Source of the DNA: Bryobacterales bacterium | GTDB taxonomy: Bacteria > Acidobacteriota > Terriglobia > Bryobacterales > Bryobacteraceae | DNA length: 64,000 nt | Assembly (NCBI GenBank): GCA_016789905.1 | Contig: JAEUQC010000108.1 | Span: 24,324-88,323, forward strand | Reading direction: 5' to 3' | In this document: positions 34,009 through 42,613 of the stretch, one piece after another | Numbering within the stretch: position 1 is the stretch's first letter | Layout: every line of letters starts with the position of its first letter | Notes under the pieces: model-generated | What the model was told of the DNA's origin: nothing | Database searches by the model: none | What the model saw: only the letters and a program-made list of their open reading frames with translations | Position numbers and translations under genes: made by a program

Positions 34009-36330
34009 ATGGGACTGTTAGCCCGGTCGGTGTTCCGAGAAATCGTCGCCGGCGCCTCCGTCGGTACGCTGCTTTTCACCTTCGTCTTGTTTCTCCGCAG
34101 CGCCGGAAAGCTCTTTGAACAACTGGCGCGAGGTTCGGTTTCCGCCTCCACCGTCGGCTACTTGTTCCTTCTGGTGATGCCGTTCGTCCTAATGTTCACC
34201 ATTCCGGTCGGCGTCCTCGTGGGCGTGCTGATCGGCCTCAGCCGTATGTCGAGCGATGGCGAAATCATAGCCATGCGCGCCGCTGGCGTCTCCACCCGGC
34301 GCCTGTTGACTCCGGTAATGGCCTTCGCTCTTTTCGGCACCGCTATCACAGCCTGGTGCTCGCTTTGGCTCAATCCCTGGGCCGTTCGGGAAACCATCCG
34401 CGTCATCAACGCCGTCGCCGCCGACCAGATGACCGCCGAAATTCAGCCGCGCGTCTTCGCCGAACAGTTCCCCAATAAAACTCTCTATGTCGGCGACGTG
34501 ATCGCCGGTCCCGTCATCCGTTGGCGCAATGTCTTTATCGCCGATATGACTCCCCCAGGCGAACGCAAGCGCGGCACACAAGAATCCTCCGACGATGCTC
34601 CCCGCATCACGATCGCCACCGATGCGCTCGCCGTTCCGGACTCTGCTCACAACTCCATTCAACTCCGCCTGCTCAACGGCAGCTCACACGAAGTCGGCAA
34701 GGAACTGGAAAAATACGTCAACATCCGTTTCCCTTCGCTTGACCAGCTCTTGGCCGCCCGTCCGCCGCAGGAACAGCGAGCCAAGGCCTTTACGGAAATG
34801 GAGACCGAACAACTGCGCGATGAGGCCCGCAAATCGCGCGACGCCGATATTGAATTGCAGCGCCGCTTCGCCCTTCCCCCGGCCTGCCTGCTGCTCGCTC
34901 TTGTTGGGTTGCCATTGGGCGTATCTTCCCGCAAGTCCGGAAAATCGTCGGCCTTCGTCACCACCGTCTTCCTTGCCTTCCTCTACTTCATGGCACAGGT
35001 CAGCTTGATCGGTCTGGCCAAACAGGGGCGGTTATCCCCGGCCGCCGCCGCCTGGGCACCCAATGCGGGCTTTGCGCTCATCGGGCTTGTGCTTCTGGTT
35101 CGCCTGGAACTGCCCGGTGATGCCGATTGGATCGGTGCCATCCGCGGCTGGTTCGCCGACAGATTCAAATGGCTGTCCGCCGTTCGCGAACGCCGCGAAA
35201 CCGCCCGGGCTCGCAGTCTGGAAAACGCTTCGCCCTTCCGCATTCTCCCGCAACTGATCGACACTTACCTTCTTGGCACGTTTTTCTTCTACTTCCTCGT
35301 CTCGCTCGTCAGCTTCGTCATGCTCACGCAGGTGTTCACGTTCTTTGAACTCTTGAGCGACATCCTTCGCAACAGCATTCCCATGAGCCGCGTCGGCAAC
35401 TACCACCTGTTCCTTTCTCCCAAGCTCATTTACGATTTCACCGCCATCTCCGTCATGGTGGCCGTGCTCATCACCTTCGCTTCACTGTCAAAGCACAATG
35501 AAGTCACGGCGTTTCGGGCCTGTGGCGTCAGCCTCTACCGCCTGGCGCTTCCTATCCTCATTGCCAGCCTCGCCCTCTCCGGCGCTCTGTTCGCCTTCGA
35601 TTATTACGTCGTGCCCGATGCCAATCTCATACAGGACGGCATCCGGAACGAAATCAAGGGCCGACCTGTCCGTACCTTTCTCAGCCCGGATCGCCAGTGG
35701 ATCTACGGAAAAGGTTCGCGGATTTTTCACTACAAGTATTTCGACCCCGCCGCCAAAGTCATGGCTGGCGTTCACATTTACGATATCGATCCCAAAGTGT
35801 TTAAGCTCAGGCGCCACATTCACGCCGAGAGGGCGCAGTGGGAGCCCGGCGTGGGCACCTGGATTTTTCAGAACGGCTGGTCGCGTGACGTGGAAAACGT
35901 TCGCGACTATCAGACCTGGCAGGTCACCACGTTTCCGGAACTCACCGAAACCCCCGAACACTTCCTGCCCGAAGAAAAACAGTACAAACAGTTAAATTTT
36001 CACCAGTTGGATGCCTACATTAGCGAACTCGTGCAAAGCGGCTTCGATACCGTCAGCTTGCGCGTGCAGTTCCATCGTAAGTTCTCCGTCCCGCTCTTTC
36101 CCTTCATTCTGGCCATCATCGCCATCCCGTTTTCGTTCTGGGTCGGCAACCGTGGCGCCATGTCCGCCGTCGGCGCCAGCTTTGTCATCGCCATAGCCTA
36201 CCTGGCCGTCAACATGCTTTTTGAGCAGGTTGGGAATCTCAACCAGCTTCCGCCCACCGTCGCCGCTTGGAGTCCTAACGTGATTTTCTCGCTGGTCGGC
36301 CTATACGCCATGACCCGCATGCGCAGTTAG
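34009..36330 (+). CDS. Fused LptF-LptG lipopolysaccharide-export permease
   Basis: 773 aa made of two YjgP/YjgQ permease halves in one chain. The first (about 1-370) has transmembrane segments near 12-32, 50-78, 98-118 and then 285-360, separated by a periplasmic beta-jellyroll. The second (about 408-773) repeats the plan: LGTFFFYFLVSLVSFVML near 425, ISVMVAVLITFASLSKHNEVTAFRACGVSLYRL, a jellyroll (WIYGKGSRIFHYKYFDP), and LFPFILAIIAIPFSFWVGNRG. Normally LptF and LptG are separate proteins of about 360 aa that form the LPS extractor with the LptB ATPase. It follows the TldE-like gene by 6 bases, so all three are probably one operon. Confidence 0.93.
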   Translation: MGLLARSVFREIVAGASVGTLLFTFVLFLRSAGKLFEQLARGSVSASTVGYLFLLVMPFVLMFTIPVGVLVGVLIGLSRMSSDGEIIAMRAAGVSTRRLLTPVMAFALFGTAITAWCSLWLNPWAVRETIRVINAVAADQMTAEIQPRVFAEQFPNKTLYVGDVIAGPVIRWRNVFIADMTPPGERKRGTQESSDDAPRITIATDALAVPDSAHNSIQLRLLNGSSHEVGKELEKYVNIRFPSLDQLLAARPPQEQRAKAFTEMETEQLRDEARKSRDADIELQRRFALPPACLLLALVGLPLGVSSRKSGKSSAFVTTVFLAFLYFMAQVSLIGLAKQGRLSPAAAAWAPNAGFALIGLVLLVRLELPGDADWIGAIRGWFADRFKWLSAVRERRETARARSLENASPFRILPQLIDTYLLGTFFFYFLVSLVSFVMLTQVFTFFELLSDILRNSIPMSRVGNYHLFLSPKLIYDFTAISVMVAVLITFASLSKHNEVTAFRACGVSLYRLALPILIASLALSGALFAFDYYVVPDANLIQDGIRNEIKGRPVRTFLSPDRQWIYGKGSRIFHYKYFDPAAKVMAGVHIYDIDPKVFKLRRHIHAERAQWEPGVGTWIFQNGWSRDVENVRDYQTWQVTTFPELTETPEHFLPEEKQYKQLNFHQLDAYISELVQSGFDTVSLRVQFHRKFSVPLFPFILAIIAIPFSFWVGNRGAMSAVGASFVIAIAYLAVNMLFEQVGNLNQLPPTVAAWSPNVIFSLVGLYAMTRMRS

Positions 36331-36342
36331 TCCTCGCCGCCC

Positions 36343-36933
36343 TTAAAGTCTGGACCCGGCCATCTCCAGGTGCGCTTCCGCCAGGTCGATCCATCCGCAA
36401 TTCGATGTGTTCTGCACAAACGTCAGCGTTTCCACTGGAAACTGTCGCGGCCCCGTATATTCTTTCCAACGCTCCAGGCAAAGCTGTAACGCGGCCGGAT
36501 GCTCCGCCTCCGTCAGTTCCTGTGCCAACGTAATGTGCGGGTGATACGGGTATGGCTCTGTATAACGCAGCCCCGCCCCGTTCATCTTGGCGTGCGTGGA
36601 ATGCAAATCGGCCAGGCCGGAGCCAATGGCGATGTAGATCACGTTGGTCACTTTGAAGACTTCGATTTCGCCAAGTTGCACGACAAACGCCGGCACACGG
36701 CGGCTGTTCTCCTGTACGAACTGGGCAGCGTCCCCAGCCTCGCCCGTGACTGGCCGCGGCGGCAGTATCGACACGTGCGACCGGAGCTTACAGCCCGGTA
36801 CAATCTCCTGCCGCAAATTCAGGAGAAACTCTCCCAGCCTGCCATCGATGTAGGCTACGAGCGCATATTGGTTGATCCGGCTAATCGATTCTTGGGAAGG
36901 CTCTGCCGGGGACGGCGGGAAACCGCTTTCCAT
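36343..36933 (-). CDS. 2H phosphoesterase (2'-5' RNA ligase family)
   Basis: 196 aa with the two His-x-Thr/Ser motifs that define 2H phosphoesterases: His53-Val-Ser55 (SHVSILPPRP) and His133-Ile-Thr135 (HPHITLAQEL), 80 residues apart as usual. Relatives (ThpR/LigT, CthL) open 2',3'-cyclic phosphates or act on 2'-5' RNA linkages. The N-terminal 15 residues are Pro/Ser-rich. The gene converges on the Lpt permease with 12 bases between stops. It follows a small conserved-looking gene on the same strand at 2 bases, so the two are cotranscribed. Which RNA or nucleotide it acts on is not deducible. Confidence 0.85.
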   Translation of the reverse strand: MESGFPPSPAEPSQESISRINQYALVAYIDGRLGEFLLNLRQEIVPGCKLRSHVSILPPRPVTGEAGDAAQFVQENSRRVPAFVVQLGEIEVFKVTNVIYIAIGSGLADLHSTHAKMNGAGLRYTEPYPYHPHITLAQELTEAEHPAALQLCLERWKEYTGPRQFPVETLTFVQNTSNCGWIDLAEAHLEMAGSRL

Positions 36934-36935
36934 AA

Positions 36936-37271
36936 CTACAGTTTAGCCGCGGGGGCGTCGGCCGTGGGTGCCACGGCTTCCATCAACACCGGCTCCTGCT
37001 TCACTTCCGGCAGAATCCACTTTGCATCATCGAACCCGATGTACTTACAGATTTTGATTCCGCCTAATTCCCCTTCAAGGATGTCGCCCACCTGGAGCGG
37101 CCGCTCCGTGGCGCGAAGCAGTTCCCAGGCTTCGTACGTGCTGGCGGCTTCAATGGTCTCCGCCTCCACATAATCCTTCAGCTTCACGGCCGTTTCGCCG
37201 CTGGTATGCGGAGCTGCGCGAAACGACAACCGCGCCTGCTCCTTCATCCGAAAAATCCGGTACATGGGCAT
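36936..37271 (-). CDS. Small protein of unknown function, 111 aa
   Basis: The frame starts MPMYRIFRMKEQARLSFR and continues through KLKDYVEAETIEAASTYEAWELLRATERPLQVGDILEGELGGIKICKYIGFDDAKW to an Ala/Pro-rich tail. An ATG two codons in (MYRIF) is also possible. The compact alpha/beta composition and clear body suggest a real soluble protein, but I recognise no family. It lies 6 bases past the patatin gene and 2 bases before the 2H phosphoesterase, so all three minus-strand genes from 37985 to 36343 look like one operon. Confidence 0.75.
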   Translation of the reverse strand: MPMYRIFRMKEQARLSFRAAPHTSGETAVKLKDYVEAETIEAASTYEAWELLRATERPLQVGDILEGELGGIKICKYIGFDDAKWILPEVKQEPVLMEAVAPTADAPAAKL

Positions 37272-37277
37272 ACGCTT

Positions 37278-37985
37278 TTATTGTCGCGCAAAAACATCGC
37301 TCGCCGCGCGCCGCCCCAGTGCAATCCATTCCGCCACCTCTTCCGGTGTCGCCAGTGCGGACCGTCGAAGCGCTCCTAGCCGCTCCGCCGGCTCAATCAT
37401 GGTCACATTCGGGCGCGGCACTCCCCGGTGCTTCCGGTGCAGCCACCACCATGGCAAATGTGTCCATACATTCACCCCCACAATCGTTTCCGCCCCCATT
37501 TCGTCCGCCGCCCACAGCGGACACGCGTCGCGCAAACCTCCATCCACCGATAGCCGGCCGCCAACCTGTTTTGCGGGCAGCAGGAGTGGCACCGCACAGG
37601 AAGCCAGGATTGCATCCGAATCCACTTCCCCGTTCCGCACCAGCGTCTGGCGGAACGCCAGTCCCTGGCTAACCACCACGCCGAAGTCAACGCGCGGCCG
37701 CCACTCCCGCACCAGTCGCCGCACCATCGCCTCTAGTCTGTCCGTCTCCAGCACCCCGTCGCCGAAGTAGCGCGGCCAGTGCAACCCGGCCCTTGCCGTG
37801 CGCGCCGCCTCCAGCCACAATTCCTGCAGTTGGCGTGCGGGCATCCCGCTGGCGATTGCCCACCCGTTCAATGCCCCCGCCGACGCACCCGCTACGCAAT
37901 CAAACTCGCCCAGCCGCTCATACGCGCCTGCCTGAAACGCTCCGAAGAATCCTCCACCACTCAAAACCAGTCCGCGCCGCCGCAT
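37278..37985 (-). CDS. Patatin-like phospholipase
   Basis: 235 aa with the patatin acyl-hydrolase features: LVLSGGGFFGAFQAG (Gly-rich oxyanion loop, about 7-20), VAGASAGALNG with nucleophile Ser35 in GASAG, and VDGGLRDACPL with the catalytic Asp of the DGG motif. The length matches the short bacterial RssA-like group, which lack other domains. Substrates are usually phospholipids or acylglycerols. The open frame reaches 38021, but the ATG at 37985 starts just ahead of the conserved core. Its 5' region abuts the divergent gene starting at 38021, leaving only about 35 bases for two promoters. Confidence 0.9.
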   Translation of the reverse strand: MRRRGLVLSGGGFFGAFQAGAYERLGEFDCVAGASAGALNGWAIASGMPARQLQELWLEAARTARAGLHWPRYFGDGVLETDRLEAMVRRLVREWRPRVDFGVVVSQGLAFRQTLVRNGEVDSDAILASCAVPLLLPAKQVGGRLSVDGGLRDACPLWAADEMGAETIVGVNVWTHLPWWWLHRKHRGVPRPNVTMIEPAERLGALRRSALATPEEVAEWIALGRRAASDVFARQ

Positions 37986-38020
37986 TTCTCCATCATGCCC
38001 ATGGCCGTCCATCTGGCACA

Positions 38021-38551
38021 ATGAGATTTGGCATGGAGTGGAACCCCTCGCAATACGGTGCTGAAGCCCAAAGTCTGCTGTCGCTCGCTGGCGACGGCCG
38101 CCGGCTCATGCCGCTTGTCTCCCCCCGCAATACGGATGCCGCTCTTGCCGCGCGGCTCCGCCGCCCGGCGCGCGATCTCTTCCCCAACGCCGCCATGCCC
38201 GAGGCCGCCCTCGCCGGCCTGTGGCTCTACTGCGGCTTCTTCGATGAGAGCCACGCCATTGCTCAGGATCTGGATACCGCCGAAGGCAGCTATTGGCACG
38301 GGATTCTTCACCGCATGGAGCCGGACCTGTGGAACGCCGGCTACTGGTTCCGCCGCGTTGGACAGCACTCCATCTTTCCAGAACTGCGCTCCGCCGCCGC
38401 CGCCCTCGGCTACCAGCACGGATCGCGTTGGGACCCGCTTGCCTTTATCGAGGCCTGCGGGCACCCGTCCTCCGGCAATCAGCAACGCCTCCAACAGGTG
38501 CAGCTCGCCGAATGGCAACTCTTGTTCCACCACTGCGCAAAGGCCGATTAA
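38021..38551 (+). CDS. Hypothetical protein, about 176 aa
   Basis: Starts at ATG 38021 (MRFGMEWNPSQY) or 38033. No family with a known function is recognised. Notable segments are AGLWLYCGFFDESHAIAQDLDTAEGSYWHGILHRMEPDLWNAGYWFRRVG, rich in Trp, Tyr, His and acidic residues, which suggests a helical protein with a conserved polar face. It is 3 bases ahead of the alcohol dehydrogenase gene and is probably the first gene of that operon. It is divergent from the patatin gene with almost no intergenic space. The longer open frame upstream to 37793 is antisense to patatin and was not used. Confidence 0.75.
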   Translation: MRFGMEWNPSQYGAEAQSLLSLAGDGRRLMPLVSPRNTDAALAARLRRPARDLFPNAAMPEAALAGLWLYCGFFDESHAIAQDLDTAEGSYWHGILHRMEPDLWNAGYWFRRVGQHSIFPELRSAAAALGYQHGSRWDPLAFIEACGHPSSGNQQRLQQVQLAEWQLLFHHCAKAD

Positions 38552-38554
38552 CCA

Positions 38555-39655
38555 ATGAGCACTGTCAAAGCTGCCGTACTTACGGCGTATGAACAACCCC
38601 TGGAACTCCGTGAGTATCCGGCACTTCGAGAAGTCGCGCCCGGTGAAGCGCTGGTCCGCGTCGAAATCGCCGGCATTTGCGGCACCGACGTCCATCTTTG
38701 GCTCGGCCAACTCCATGTTCCCCTTCCCGTTATCCTCGGTCATGAAACCGTCGGCCGCCTGGAGGCGATTGGCGAAGGCCTCACGCACGATTGGCGCGGC
38801 AATCCTCTGGCTGTCGGCGATCGTGTCTCCTGGGCCAGCAGCATCGTCTGCGGGGAGTGCTACTACTGCCGCGTCAAGCGCCAGCCCACCCGCTGTACCA
38901 GCCGTAAGGCCTACGGCATCTCCTACTGTGCCGATACGGCCCCTCACCTCCGCGGCGGCTACGCCCAACAGATTCATCTCCGCGCCGGTACCGCCATCTT
39001 TCGCCTGCCCGATAGCCTTCCCAGTGACGCGGTGGTTGGCGCCGGCTGCGCCCTCGCCACGGCCATTCATGGCATCGAACGCTCTCCCGTCGAGTGGGGC
39101 GATACGGTCATCGTCCAGGGCACGGGCCCCGTTGGCCTAGCCGCCATCGCGGTCGCCAAGCAGGCTGGCGCGACGAAGATACTCGCCATCGGCGGACCGC
39201 CCCATCGCCTCGAACTTGCCCGCCAGTTTGGCGCCAGCGAAACAATCGACATAGGCGCCGTTTCCGATCCCGCGGAGCGTCACAAAATCGCCCTCGCCTT
39301 CACGGGCGGCTTCGGCGCCGATGTGGTCATCGAGTGTGTCGGCTACCCTGGTGCTGTGAACGAGGGCATCGAGCTTCCGCGCGATGGCGGACGGTTCCTT
39401 ATCCTGGGCCAGTATGCCAACGCCGGCAATATCTCCTTCAATCCCCATACCATCACTCGCAAACAATTGGCCGTCCAGGGCAGTTGGGGGTTTGAGCCGC
39501 GCCACGTCGATCGAGCCCTCCGCCTATTAGAGATTCCCCACTGGCAGCAGTTGTTCGCCGGCGAAATCACGGCGCGCTTCCCCTTGGAACAAGCCAATGA
39601 GGCGCTGCGTACAGTGAAAAACTGGAGTGCCGGAAAGACTGTTCTGATTCCATGA
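38555..39655 (+). CDS. Zinc-dependent alcohol dehydrogenase (MDR superfamily)
   Basis: 366 aa. The N-terminal catalytic domain has AGICGTDVHLW with the catalytic-zinc Cys and ILGHETVGRLE with the zinc His. The structural-zinc loop CGECYYCRVKRQPTRC carries four Cys. The Rossmann domain begins VIVQGTGPVGLAAIAVAKQAG, and VIECVGYPGAVNEGI and QGSWGFEPRHVDRAL follow. It should oxidise an alcohol or polyol with NAD(P); the loop length and the KAYG segment resemble sorbitol/threonine dehydrogenase-like clades, but the substrate is unknown. Its stop overlaps the start of the HlyD-like gene by 4 bases (ATGA), so both are translationally coupled. Confidence 0.9.
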   Translation: MSTVKAAVLTAYEQPLELREYPALREVAPGEALVRVEIAGICGTDVHLWLGQLHVPLPVILGHETVGRLEAIGEGLTHDWRGNPLAVGDRVSWASSIVCGECYYCRVKRQPTRCTSRKAYGISYCADTAPHLRGGYAQQIHLRAGTAIFRLPDSLPSDAVVGAGCALATAIHGIERSPVEWGDTVIVQGTGPVGLAAIAVAKQAGATKILAIGGPPHRLELARQFGASETIDIGAVSDPAERHKIALAFTGGFGADVVIECVGYPGAVNEGIELPRDGGRFLILGQYANAGNISFNPHTITRKQLAVQGSWGFEPRHVDRALRLLEIPHWQQLFAGEITARFPLEQANEALRTVKNWSAGKTVLIP

Positions 39656-40875
39656 AGCGCCTATTGTGGCTGCTGCCTCTCGTCTTGGCCGGCCTTGGCG
39701 TTTGGTGGGCCGTACAAGTGAAGAATGCGCCCCCAGAGGTGCGCGTTACCACCGCCATGACGGGGCCCCTCGTCGATATGCTAGTCACCAACGGCAAGGT
39801 TGAGCCGGTGGCCTTTTCCGCCGTCCGCGCCGAACGCGCCGGAGTGCTGAAGCGGCTACTTATCGAAAAGGGGCAGCAAGTCGCCGCCGGGGCCGTTATT
39901 GGAGTGTTGGATAACACCGAATGGCGCATTGCGGCCGAAGCCGCCGAGGCGCGTGTGGCCCAGGTGGAAGCCGAACTGAACGTGCAGCGCGGCGGCGGCC
40001 GCGCTAGTGAACTCGCCGGTATCGATGGCGAGTTGGAAAAACTGGAACTCGACCGCAATCAGGCGGAGGCCGAACTCGCTACTGTCCGGCGTCTTCTCGC
40101 CAAAAACGCCGCCACTCGCCAGGAAGCGCGGACCCTCGAAGACCGCATCGCGCAGTTGCAACAGCAGCGCGCATCCCTGCGGGCTCGCCGCGCCGTACTC
40201 TTTACTCCCGCCGACCGCGGAGTTTTGGAGGCGCGCCTCCGCGAAGCCCGCACCGCCGTTACCGCCGCTCGCGATAAGCGGAGCCAGAGCACTCTCCGCT
40301 CCCCCATCGCCGGCGTTGTGTATCAACTGGACCCGCGCCCTGGCGCGTTTCTGAATCCTGGCGATCTGGTGGCCAGCATTGGCCGTGTCGATGAACTCCT
40401 CGTAAAGGTCTTCATCGACGAGCCGGAATTGGGCCGCGTCGCCCCCGCTTTGCCTGCCGTCATTACCTGGGACGCCGCGCCCGGCAAACATTGGGACGGC
40501 CACGTTGAAAAAATGCCCGTGCAGATTGTCAGCATGGGCACACGTCAGGTGGGCGAAGTCTCGGTCCGCATCGCCAATCCTGACAACGCGCTTCCCCCTG
40601 GCGCCAACATCAACGCCTCCATCCGCTCACGCGAAGCCCAGCAGGCCATTAGCATCCCCAAGGAGTCCATTCGCCGCGAAGCCGGCGTGCAGGGCGTCTA
40701 CGTTGTTTCCGGTAACCAATTGCAATGGCGTCCCGTGAACATTGGCGTCACCAATATCACGCACGCCCAGGTTCTGGAAGGTGTCGCCGCTGGGGATCGC
40801 GTCGTCCTCGCTACCGACGTTCCGCTCCGTTCCGGCCAACTGGTCACGCCCGTCAGCGAAGACGCTGCACGCTGA
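39652..40875 (+). CDS. HlyD-type periplasmic adaptor of a tripartite exporter
   Basis: 407 aa with an N-terminal membrane anchor (LLWLLPLVLAGLGVWWAVQV), a biotinyl-lipoyl half (GVLKRLLIEKGQQVAAGAVIGVLDNTEW), a long coiled coil (about 95-205, rich in Ala, Glu and Arg) with the other lipoyl half at STLRSPIAGVVYQLDPRPGAFLNPGDLV, then a beta-barrel domain. It resembles the adaptors of RND and MacAB-type systems. No inner-membrane pump, ATPase or TolC-like gene follows: downstream is a convergent sialidase-like gene overlapping by 23 bases. Cargo and partner cannot be named. Start ATG overlaps the alcohol dehydrogenase stop. Confidence 0.88.
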   Translation: MKRLLWLLPLVLAGLGVWWAVQVKNAPPEVRVTTAMTGPLVDMLVTNGKVEPVAFSAVRAERAGVLKRLLIEKGQQVAAGAVIGVLDNTEWRIAAEAAEARVAQVEAELNVQRGGGRASELAGIDGELEKLELDRNQAEAELATVRRLLAKNAATRQEARTLEDRIAQLQQQRASLRARRAVLFTPADRGVLEARLREARTAVTAARDKRSQSTLRSPIAGVVYQLDPRPGAFLNPGDLVASIGRVDELLVKVFIDEPELGRVAPALPAVITWDAAPGKHWDGHVEKMPVQIVSMGTRQVGEVSVRIANPDNALPPGANINASIRSREAQQAISIPKESIRREAGVQGVYVVSGNQLQWRPVNIGVTNITHAQVLEGVAAGDRVVLATDVPLRSGQLVTPVSEDAAR

Positions 40876-41887
40876 TTCCGTTTCCGCTCTCCCACGCCGC
40901 CAAGACCCCGCTCCCGGAGGCCGCCACCGCCGCGTATCCGCCATGCGCGGCCAGTTCCCTTGCCACGCCGTCATAAACCATCACCCGCATCCCCTCCGTC
41001 CACACCATTACCGGCTTCCCGCTGGCGTCCACCGCCAGCGCGGAGTCCTTCCCCATCCATCCCGGCGCCTGAAACGTTCCGCCATCGGTCCAATAGATCT
41101 TTTGCTCCCGCCGCCATGAAGTGACCACTTCCCCATTCTGCTTCACGCCCAACCCGCCCCCGTCCATAGGACACGCATTCAGCATCCAACTTCCTTCGCC
41201 AAGCTTTTTGGCCGCAAACGACTTGCCGCCGTCGCGCGACGTGGCCAGCCACATGTCGCGCGCACCTCCCAGCCAGTTCCTGAACATCACATGGATGGCG
41301 CCGTCGCCGCCAATCACCGCCGATGGGTGGCAACACTCGCAGATGTTGCTCTCCGGCGATTCGTACACAGGAAAATTCGTCGCCCAGGTCGCCCCGCCAT
41401 CGCGTGAGATGGTCGCCATCAGTCGCGTGCCTTTGTTCCGCAGGTCCAGCCAGGTGGCGAAGAAAATGCCCTTCGGCCCAGCCGTCAACGCATGCAACCC
41501 CTCGCGCGCCGCGCCAGGGACATCGGAAATTCGCGCCGCCTTGCTCCACGATTTCCCGCCGTCCACAGACCGCCACGCGTACAGTTCACCGTCCTGCCCC
41601 TTTCCTTTCTCCCCGGCAATGGCGGCTATCAGAATCGTTCCTCCGCTAATCGCCACTCTCGGCCCACGGTGGCGGCCGAGCGAAAGGACGCCGGCCGTTC
41701 CCACCCGCGCCGGTGCGCTGAACGACTTGCCGCCGTCTTTGGAGACTGCCGCAAATACCTCATTCCCCGCTCCGTACACCGCCACCGCCATTGCGCCCTC
41801 CATGGCCAGTTGCGGTTGGCGCAGCGGTGTCCCTCCGGGTTCCGGTTGCAGCGCGAGGATGGGCAGGAGTGCGAGTGAGAGTATCAT
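40853..41887 (-). CDS. Exported BNR/Asp-box (sialidase-like) beta-propeller protein
   Basis: 344 aa with an N-terminal signal peptide (MILSLALLPILAL). At least four Asp-box repeats are visible: SKDGGKSFSAPAR, SVDGGKSWSKAAR, SRDGGATWATNF and SRDGGKSFAAKK, spread from about 50 to 230. CECCHPSAVIGGDGAIHVMFRN is a striking Cys-rich insertion with CECC. The family covers sialidases and many non-catalytic propellers; the FRIP motif and other sialidase catalytic residues are not evident, so enzymatic activity is doubtful. Its ATG overlaps the pirin stop by 4 bases, and its end overlaps the convergent HlyD-like gene by 23 bases. Confidence 0.85.
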   Translation of the reverse strand: MILSLALLPILALQPEPGGTPLRQPQLAMEGAMAVAVYGAGNEVFAAVSKDGGKSFSAPARVGTAGVLSLGRHRGPRVAISGGTILIAAIAGEKGKGQDGELYAWRSVDGGKSWSKAARISDVPGAAREGLHALTAGPKGIFFATWLDLRNKGTRLMATISRDGGATWATNFPVYESPESNICECCHPSAVIGGDGAIHVMFRNWLGGARDMWLATSRDGGKSFAAKKLGEGSWMLNACPMDGGGLGVKQNGEVVTSWRREQKIYWTDGGTFQAPGWMGKDSALAVDASGKPVMVWTEGMRVMVYDGVARELAAHGGYAAVAASGSGVLAAWESGNGISVQRLR

Positions 41888-42582
41888 GCCAAGTCGAACA
41901 GTAGGATATCGCTCTTCGCTATGCCGTGTACGGTCAGCCGAATCTCTTCGCTCACCGCCGCCCCATCCCCGGCATGCAACCGCTGCCCATTCAATTCCAC
42001 TTCTCCCGTTCCTACCTGCACCCAGCCGTAACGGCCCCGGTCCAGCGGAAGTTCCACCGCTTGCCCGGCCTCCAGCGCGCTCACGTAAATGAACGCATCC
42101 TGCTGGATGACCGGACTCGCGTCCCTGCCGTCCGGCGATGCGATCAACCGCCGTTTCCCCGCCGTTTCCTCCTGCCCGATCGCCAGATCCTCAAACCGCG
42201 GGGCGATGCCCGCCTTGTTTGGCTCGATCCAAATCTGCAGGAAATGCACCGGTTCCGTGGCCGAGCCGTTGTACTCGCTATGCGTGATGCCTGTGCCCGC
42301 GCTCATGCGTTGCACATGTCCCGCCTTCAACACCGCGCGTGACCCCGTTGAGTCCTCATGGGCCAACTCTCCGGCCAGCACCCAGGAAATGATCTCCATG
42401 TCCTGATGCGGATGACGCCCGAATCCCGCCCCCGGCCTTACACGGTCGTCATTAATAACTCGTAAACTTCGGAAGCCCATATGTGCCGGGTCGTAATACC
42501 GGCCAAAAGAGAAACTGTGCCGGCTATCGAGCCAGCCAATCTGCGTATGGCCGCGTTCGGCCGCTCTACGAATCCGAATCAT
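41884..42582 (-). CDS. Pirin family protein (YhaK-like bicupin)
   Basis: 232 aa with the pirin bicupin fold. The metal-site motif GRHPHQDMEII supplies two His and GTGITHSEYN the third His and a Glu. MIRIRRAAERGHTQIGWLDSRHSFSFGRYYDP and LRVINDDRVRPGAGF are hallmark N-terminal segments of the YhaK/quercetinase branch. Proteins of this type bind iron, can have quercetin 2,3-dioxygenase activity and respond to oxidative or quinone stress. It is the middle gene of a MarR-pirin-BNR operon: the MarR gene ends 31 bases upstream and the BNR gene overlaps it by 4 bases. That order suggests control by the MarR protein. Confidence 0.92.
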   Translation of the reverse strand: MIRIRRAAERGHTQIGWLDSRHSFSFGRYYDPAHMGFRSLRVINDDRVRPGAGFGRHPHQDMEIISWVLAGELAHEDSTGSRAVLKAGHVQRMSAGTGITHSEYNGSATEPVHFLQIWIEPNKAGIAPRFEDLAIGQEETAGKRRLIASPDGRDASPVIQQDAFIYVSALEAGQAVELPLDRGRYGWVQVGTGEVELNGQRLHAGDGAAVSEEIRLTVHGIAKSDILLFDLA

Positions 42583-42613
42583 ATCATCCTCCTGACGATA
42601 GTCGTTGCAACAC

